Positions 58,016 through 64,000 of a DNA stretch of 64,000 nucleotides are shown here, in pieces. The stretch spans positions 316,945-380,944 of the forward strand of contig MNCI01022113.1 of NCBI GenBank assembly GCA_015680685.1, written 5' to 3'. The position numbers were made by a program, and so were the translations under genes. The notes below the pieces were generated by a model. That model was not told the DNA's origin. It saw only the letters and a program-made list of their open reading frames with translations, and did no database searches. Position 1 is the stretch's first letter; every line of letters begins with the position of its first letter. This DNA comes from Gnetum montanum (taxonomy: Eukaryota; Streptophyta; Gnetopsida; Gnetales; Gnetaceae).

Positions 58016-59489
58016 TATTAATGCATAAATTTTGGACACACAAACACCTGGGAAAAAATTCATTTGAGGAGACTATTGCCTAGGGTGCCTCTCGTATGGG
58101 CACAAAAACCTAGGAATAGTCTTAGCTAGAGAGGGCTACATGACATTTCAAAAATAAAATAAATTAAACTAAAAAGTTGGAAGAATTTAAATTGAATGAC
58201 GGTCTTAAATTTCAAGACTTTAATAAAATACAGTAACTAATAAATTGTAAACTTTTCCTTGGTCTTTGTTGTTATCACTAATTTGTGTCATCTCGTCATT
58301 GTAGATGCTGCCACAGCTGACACTACTCATAGCCATTAAAAGAAGGAGAGAGAGAGATTTGTTTTGCTACCATCCACCATCTTTTATGGTTGCTACCAAG
58401 TAGCAAACCCTTGCAGTAGCAAAGATGTAAATCTTGCTATGCACAAGAACATGCTATCGCAATTGCTACTGTCATGTGGAGAAAGAGAGGGGGGAAGACT
58501 TCCACTATCTGTCAACTGCCAATCATAGCTTCCTACAACATGCTATCACTATCAACTAACCTACATTATGACCATCACCTACAGCTCTGTGGAATCGTTT
58601 CCATCATTAGACGTCTGTCGCCATCAGTGTCTCTTATGCATGGTAGTTTATAGATGCATCTACCTTTTGAGACGTATGTTGTTACTAATGTCTTTTCTAA
58701 ATGAAGGGAAGGTTGCACCCTGTGCCACCACTTAGAGTGCACACTTGCTACTATTTACGATCATACATGTTGCAATTGTGGTTGTCAGATAATCACACAC
58801 CATCCAGAGAGACTATCTACTATCGCCATAGGTTGTCTATGTGCCACCACATGCACGTTGCCTGTCTTTTCCACTACCGTGCAATCTACCACATGTGCTA
58901 CGCTCCCACTCCTATTGTCTTCTTGCTACATAGACTAGTAGGAGAGAGGAGGCCCCTAGATCCAATCCCCCAAGCTATTGTTGCCTAGCCCCCAACTAGT
59001 GCTGAGAGTTCCATTAGTGCTAAGCGTTCCCCCTTGTTCCTTCCCTGTTCCTCCTTTTCTTACCATGGCTACCTATCATTCATAGTCACTGCTACCACCT
59101 CTTCATACTGCAACATGCTACTCGTAACTCCCTGTCATGAATGTGATTCTTGAAAATGGTAAATGTTGGAAACAAAAAAATAAACAAAAGGTAAATTTGA
59201 CATGTTGAATTTTGATTAAAAATTTTGTAGCCTAGCCTTCTCTGAAACATAGTTACATGCACATATGCTTTTCTTACTAATGTTGTACAATGTCCCAACT
59301 ACAAAGTTATTACTACCATCCTAATTTTAGCATAGTCATTACTATCATTTTCACCATGACTTGAGAAAATTTTGGTAATGGCTATTCTTATTTTGACCTA
59401 TCTTGAAACATCTATGAATTACTATTCTTTGAAGATTAATGTTATTCATCATGGCCCCATGCCTAGCATGGGCAATGTTGGTATCAACA
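58016..59489 (-). repeat. Gypsy-B 5' LTR (1474 bp)
   Basis: The partner of 51031-52492. Its inner terminus has mutated (TATTAATG for TGTTGATG) and its outer terminus ATCAACA is intact. GGCCCCATGCCTAGCATGGGCA near the end is shared by both. Confidence 0.88.
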
Positions 59490-59888
59490 ATTATTAGGTT
59501 TTCATTTTAACTGAGTAATTTTGCAACTCATAAACTCTGTTAAAGTCTAACTTTAAGTTAATTTTTATGTAGACTATAAAGTCTGTGTAGCTTCTCAAGT
59601 CCAATGTGAAGCAGCTTTTAAGTTAATTACTTAATGTAGATAATGAAGTGTAGTAGTTTTTAAATTAATTACTATGTAGCTAATAATGTCTCTTTAGTAT
59701 TAGTAAATGTGTGATGTTGTTTCCAATTTGAATGTGGGACATTGTTACTAGTTCAAAGTTGTATGTTAAAATATATTTAAGCGTGTGAATTGAAGATGTT
59801 TAAAGACATGGCTTTCATTTGTCAAAGATGTTTAAGTGCGTAACTTTTATTTTTGATTAATGTTTCTATTAATAAGTACATCCTTTTT
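59490..59888 (+). repeat. Segment B, second part
   Basis: Matches segment A 3425-3885 (TTAGGTTTTCATTTTAACTG, GTGATGTTGTTTCCAATTTG), with one ~60-bp unit fewer than A. It ends at the Copia insertion. Confidence 0.78.
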
Positions 59889-60185
59889 TGTTAAAAATAG
59901 AGAGAATAAAGAAAATGCAAATGAGAATTTTATTGATTGCTTCCACACACAACATCGGACACAAGTTGCACATTTATAGGCCAAGGAATCAATATGGACA
60001 GCATGCAACACGACACTTGTCCAACATTTAGCACTTCAAATGAATAACATGCAACACTCCAAATGGACAACATGTAGCATGATATATGGATAGCATGCAT
60101 CACAGTAATGTGTAGAAGCACACTCCATTATTAACAAACTCCTAAAGACTAGGACCACTAAATGATAGAGCTAAGTTTCTTAGCA
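59889..60185 (-). repeat. Copia 3' LTR (297 bp)
   Basis: Starts TGTTAAAAATAGAGAG and ends TTTCTTAGCA as read on the + strand. It lacks a 66-bp block that its partner has (near 63812-63880). A TATA-like CCTATAAATGTGC is on the reverse strand near 59970. Confidence 0.9.
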
Positions 60186-60199
60186 CCCTTCTTTAAACT

Positions 60200-60910
60200 A
60201 AAATGCTCTTCAACATTTAGTTTACTTCAAGTTGTGTAGCTTTTTCCAAAGTGCAAATACCAAGTAACTTCCTTAACTTCAAAAACATAACCAATTTTAG
60301 AGGCTTGGTTAGAATATCAACAATCTGCTCTTCACTTCTACAAAAAATGAGATCAATGTCTCCATTACTCATCAAATCCCTTAAAAAGTGATATTTCACA
60401 TCTATATGCTTGCTTTGTCCATGGAGTACTAGATTTTTTAAAAGTTTAATTGCTGAATTGCTATCATAGTAAATTGTTGTGGCTCCTTGTTACTTGAAAT
60501 GTAGCTCTTCAAGAATTTTCTTCAACTAAATAGCTTGATAGGCACATGAAGTTGCAGCTACAAATTCAACTTCGGTGGTTGATAAAGTGACAATTGATTG
60601 CTTCTTCAAGAACCATGAAACAACACATGAACCAAGCTTGAAAACATATCTTGAAGTGCTTTTTTAAATTTTCTTCATCCCTAGCATAGTTGTTGTGAGT
60701 AAAGCCAATTAAATTTGACTTGTCTTCCTTCTTGTAGAATAGCCAAAAAAATTTTGTACCTTGTAAGTAACAAATGATGCTCTTGGTAGTAAATAAATGC
60801 ATCTCTATTGGGCTTTCCATATATATGCTAATTAAACTTACAGAATGCATTATGTCTAGCCTTATTTCTATTATATACATCAAACATTCCACAATTTGCA
60901 TGTAAAGCAT
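60200..60910 (-). pseudogene. Copia RNase H remnant
   Basis: Reverse strand: MYIIEIRLDIMHSVSLIS (60880 region, start of the block after RT), then a decayed centre. The C-terminus reads MKYHFLRDLMSNGDIDLIFC and EEQIVDILTKPLKL (60399-60290). The KYHFLRD...EEQxADILTKxL ending is diagnostic for Copia RNase H. Several stops are present. Confidence 0.85.
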
Positions 60911-61730
60911 GATGTCAAACTTCTTTCCTTCTTGATCTTAAGTTAGGTTCAAACCAAACTCAGTTGGGGTCCTCACTAAGTTGCAATTCTTCATTTGAAA
61001 CTTGTCTAAAATCTCTTGGATGTATTTCTTTTGAGAAACAAAAATACCAGTAGAAGTTTGAATAACTTCTATGCCAAGAAATAATGCAACAAACCAAGGT
61101 TTGGCATATCAAATTCAATCATCATAAAATTCTTGAATTGTTCAAACATGGATTCATCATTTCCTGTATAAATTAGATCATCAACATATAAGCACACAAA
61201 TAACATTTTCCTTCCATCTCCAATTTTGATAAAACATGTATGCTCATATGGACATTTTCTAAAAACTTCCTTCAAAAAATAAGCTTCAATCTGACTATAC
61301 CAAGCTTTTGGAGCTTGTTTTAGTTCATATAGAGCCTTCTTCAATTTATACACTTTATACTCATTTCCAGCCCTAATATAACCAGGAGGTTGATCAATGA
61401 ATACTTGTTCTTCCAAGTCTCCAAGCAAGAATGTTGATTTCATGTCCAACTGGAAGATAGGCCATGATTTTTTGATAGACATATCAATCACTAAGCTAAT
61501 TGTATCATGCTTTGCAACCAAAGAAAAAACTTCTTTATAATCAACCCTAAACTCTTGCTCATAGTCTTTTGCTACTAAGCGTGCTTTGTACTTGTTGACT
61601 TTGTCATTTTCCTTCAACTTTTTTTTGTACAACCACTTCACACCAATGCTCTTTTTCCCTTTTGGAATCTCTGTCAACTCCCAAGTGTTAGTTCTTTCAA
61701 TGGCTGCAATTTTAGCATCCATTGCCTTTC
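60911..61730 (-). pseudogene. Copia reverse transcriptase, largely open
   Basis: Open for 217 codons (61722-61069). It starts with AKIAAIERTNTWELTEIPKG and KSIGVKWLYKKKLKE, then KYKARLVAKDYEQ. FQLDMKSTFLLGDLEEQVFI has Ser where Ala is common (DVKSAFLNG). PPGY, YKLKKALYELKQAPKAWY and the active site FVCLYVDDLIYTGND follow. All key RT blocks, including YVDD, are intact. The frame breaks near 61069, and the end of the domain (GIFVSQKKYIQEILDKFQMK) lies in another frame. This is one of the best-preserved frames in the window. Confidence 0.92.
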
Positions 61731-62850
61731 ATCAGTTTGATTCTTTAACAGCATCTTCGAAAGCTATTGGATATGAAAATAGATCAAAATGAGTAAGTGG
61801 GTCTTCATTGTGGTTTATTTCTTATACCTCATAATCATTCATCCAAGCTGGTCATCTTCTAATGTGTTGAGAGTGTGAGTTGCTAGCTACATTAGATTGC
61901 TCACTTGATAATTTATTAGTTATAGGAGCTGGTGGGCTTTGTGTGGTTGTTGGAGCTAGATTTGTTAAGTGTTGCTCACTCTCTATAGGTAGGTCCTTTC
62001 TCCTTTCTCCATCATCATCAAAACTTATTGGAATATGTTGTCCACCTCTATTATCTTCCCAAACCTAGAACCTATCTTCATCAAAAAGCACATTGCAACT
62101 AACAATAATTTTATTAGTCACAAAACTATATAGCTTGTAAGCTTTGGATTGCTCGTTGACACCAAGAAAAATACATTTTTCTCCTTTATCATCTAGCTTT
62201 CTTCTCTTCTAATCTAGGATATGAGCATGAGCTATGCAACCAAAAATTCTAAAATGACCAACACTTGTTCTACAACCATTCCAAGCTTCTTCAAGTATAA
62301 CTTTTTGAACTGAAAATGTGGAACTTCTATTCAAAACATGAACACTCCAGTTTACTGCTTCAAGCTAAACTCTTTTTGGAACTCCACTCATTGTTAACAA
62401 GCTTTGCACCATGTTCAAAATCGTTCGATTCTTTCTTTCAGACACACCATTTTGTTGTGGTGCATATGCTACTATCAATTACCTTTGAACTCCTTGCATC
62501 TCACAAAAATTAATGAATTCTTGTGAGTTGTATTCTCCACCATGATCAATGCGAAGAATTTTTATCATGCAACTAACTTATTTTTTGACCCATGTCTTGA
62601 AGTTTTTAAATACTGAAAGTGTTTTAGATTTTTCTTACAAAAATAAACCCAAGTTTTCCAACTATAATCATTAGTAAATGTTATAAAATAATGTTTACCT
62701 ACATTTGATGCTAGAGTAATTGGCCTACAAATATCTAGATGAATCATCTTTAGCACCTTCTTTGCTCTCCCTGATTTTCCTTTTGGGAAATGATCATAGT
62801 GTTGCTTGCTAACAACACGTTCGTCATAAACTTGCAAAGGGTTGATTACA
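61731..62850 (-). pseudogene. Copia integrase remnant
   Basis: Begins with the last part of the zinc-binding segment (VVSKQHYDHFPKGKSGRAKK), then MIHLDICRPITLASN. The DDE core shows TNDYSWKTWVYF (Asp kept), RIDHGGEYNSQEFINFCEMQ (second Asp) and NGVSERKNRT (catalytic Glu kept, about 62440). RIFGCIAHAHI, FLGVNEQSKAYKLY and a decayed linker to RT follow. The upstream HHCC part is missing because of the deletion. A few stops and one shift are present, so it does not form a full protein. Confidence 0.87.
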
Positions 62851-63472
62851 TCCTACAATGCTTTCTCCTCATTGTCCTACTAAAGCACTTTTTGCTCATG
62901 AATCATTAATGAACTCTTCAACTCACCAAGTGAAAGTGCATCAATATCTTTGGATTCTTCAATGCTACAAACAAGATTGAATGTTGATGTCATTGTGCGT
63001 AGAATTTTCTCAATTATGGTAATGTCCTCCATCTTGTTACCATTTATTCATATCTTATTAGTGATGGCCATTGTTCTAAAAAAATAATCTAAAATTATCT
63101 CTTCTGACTTCATGCGTAAAGTCTCAAACTTAGTGCGAAGTGTTTGAAGTTGTATTCTTCTTGCCATTGTCAACCCCTAGTATATTTTTTCTTTATGAAA
63201 TTCCAAATTTGATTGGAGGTGTCTTTGTAGATAATTATATCCAAGATCGATCAATCAATTTCTTGAAAGAGATAATTCTTTGCCTTGAGATCCTTCAACC
63301 TTTGTTCTTCTAGCTTTGTTCTCTGTCTTGTTGTTGGTTTCACTATCTTGGAATCAACGCCTTGCCAATACTCTTTTGATATAAGGAAATTCTCCATCAA
63401 CATGCTCCAATGATCATAATGATCATTGAAACAAGGAATAGTAGGTTGCATAAAATTCTCAGAGGACACCAT
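62851..63472 (-). pseudogene. Copia gag remnant
   Basis: The start ATG 63472 gives MVSSENFMQPTIPCFNDHYD and HWSMLMENFLISKEYWQGVD, a standard Copia gag N-terminus. The frame is open to 63251, then shifts: KDTSNQIWNF, RRIQLQTLRTKFETLRMKSE, LRTMTSTFNLVCSIEESKD, LGELKSSLMIHEQKVL. The text ends in DNEEKAL and jumps straight to integrase. The CCHC zinc knuckle and protease are absent. Confidence 0.85.
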
Positions 63473-63560
63473 TTATTGCAAAGCAAAGCAAAACAAAACA
63501 AAGTGAATAGAAATAAAGCTATTGCTACCAGACTCTATCTTACTTTTCTGGCTCTTAATG

Positions 63561-63575
63561 TGGCTTCGATACCAA
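63561..63575 (-). promoter_or_regulatory. Copia primer-binding site, initiator tRNA-Met
   Basis: Reverse strand TTGGTATCGAAGCCA, two or three bases inside the 5' LTR. It matches the common TGGTATCAGAGCC complement of the initiator Met tRNA with a small shift. Confidence 0.8.
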
Positions 63576-63577
63576 TA

Positions 63578-63940
63578 TGTTAAAAATAGAGAGAATAAAG
63601 AAAATGCAAATGAGAATATTATTGATTACTTCCACACACAACATTAAACACAAGCTGCACATTTATAGGCCTAGGAATCAATATGGACAACATGCAACAC
63701 AACAATTGGCCAACATGTAGCACTTCAAATGAATAACATGCAACACTCCAAATGGACACATGCAACATGATACATGGACAACATGTAATACATTGATGTG
63801 CAAAAGCACACTAACAGAAAACAACCAACTACATCTAAAAAATAAGTAACAAATATCTAAGAACAAGGAGCTAATAACATGATGCTCCATTATTAACAAA
63901 CTCCTAGGACCACTAAATGAAAAATCCACATTTCTTCACA
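63578..63940 (-). repeat. Copia 5' LTR (363 bp)
   Basis: Starts TGTTAAAAATAGAGAG and ends TTTCTTCACA on the + strand. It differs from the 3' LTR by a 66-bp block and scattered substitutions (for example CATCGGACACAAG versus CATTAAACACAAG). Confidence 0.9.
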
Positions 63941-64000
63941 CTTTTCATATGCACTTTAATGTAGAGAAAATCAAATATGAAAGTAGGATATGAGTTTTGT
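63941..64000 (+). repeat. Segment B, third part (runs off the window)
   Basis: TGAAAGTAGGATATGAGTTT and its surroundings match segment A 3900-3930, showing that segment B continues past the Copia element. Confidence 0.7.

Larger units (their letters stand above)
51031..59489 (-). mobile_element. Gypsy-B: Ty3/Gypsy element of a different lineage, lacking RT/RNase H
   Basis: 8.46 kb with two ~1.47 kb LTRs. Terminal TGTTGAT and ATCAACA are perfect inverted ends. The target duplication is GTTAT (51026-51030) and ATTAT (59490-59494), one mismatch. The empty site exists in segment A at 3425-3429 (single GTTAT), which confirms both borders. Order on the reverse strand: 5' LTR, PBS, gag, protease, an unrecognised frame, a ~175-bp tandem repeat, integrase zinc finger and partial core, ~1.1 kb non-coding, PPT, 3' LTR. 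RT and RNase H are absent, so it is non-autonomous. Confidence 0.88.
59889..63940 (-). mobile_element. Ty1/Copia element with an internal deletion
   Basis: 4.05 kb, two LTRs (59889-60185 and 63578-63940), PBS for initiator tRNA-Met, and PPT AAAGAAGGG on the reverse strand (60186-60194). Order on that strand: gag, integrase, RT, RNase H, as in Copia. The nucleocapsid zinc knuckle, protease and most of the pre-integrase domain are missing. CTTTT flanks both sides, with one extra T on the left, so the target duplication is probable. It sits in segment B at a place that is uninterrupted in segment A (~3885). Confidence 0.9.

Overview
The window looks like intergenic DNA of a seed plant with a large, repeat-rich, heavily methylated genome. 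A gymnosperm is possible, but I cannot settle the species. The evidence is very high AT content, nested LTR retrotransposons with plant-type primer-binding sites (tRNA-Asp, initiator tRNA-Met), widespread C-to-T decay, and a plant-specific LOB-domain (LBD) gene. Almost every open frame is retroelement debris. The only intact cellular gene I can support is the two-exon LBD gene at 40392-40913.

Layout. 1-4740: a Copia-LTR-like scrap, then 'segment A', which holds a reverse-strand LINE reverse-transcriptase remnant and blocks of a degenerate 20-25 bp micro-repeat. 4741-14744: a complete but dead Athila/Tat-type Gypsy element (Gypsy-1, + strand) with two LTRs, PBS, gag, protease, RT, RNase H, integrase, PPT and a perfect 5-bp target duplication. 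14745-16640: the host micro-repeat array resumes. 18451-19333: a decayed DDE transposase of the Merlin (IS1016/ISXO2-like) type, the most unexpected item here. 19514-19743: a small inverted-repeat element. 19856-25976 and 34019-35725: a second copy of the Gypsy family (Gypsy-2, + strand), split inside its integrase by Gypsy-3. 25977-34018: Gypsy-3 (- strand), a non-autonomous relative that has gag, lacks pol, and carries an extra same-sense reading frame ending in a coiled coil. 36230-38820: two decayed LTRs of the same family.

39100-46800 is the least repetitive part, with the LBD gene, its probable promoter and several short tandem repeats. 44050-46700 keeps more CpG than its surroundings. 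47815-64000 is 'segment B', a paralogue of segment A. It is interrupted by a Gypsy element of another lineage (Gypsy-B, 51031-59489, - strand, RT replaced by a ~175 bp tandem repeat) and by a Copia element (59889-63940, - strand). Segment A keeps the unoccupied version of both sites.

How the parts relate. The window is a stack of insertions: Gypsy-1 into a micro-repeat array, Gypsy-3 into Gypsy-2, Gypsy-B and Copia into segment B. Gypsy-1, -2 and -3 share LTR ends, Asp-type PBS and gag start, so an autonomous member probably supplied pol for the non-autonomous one. No tRNA, rRNA or CRISPR was seen. Divergences are visual impressions; nothing was computed.
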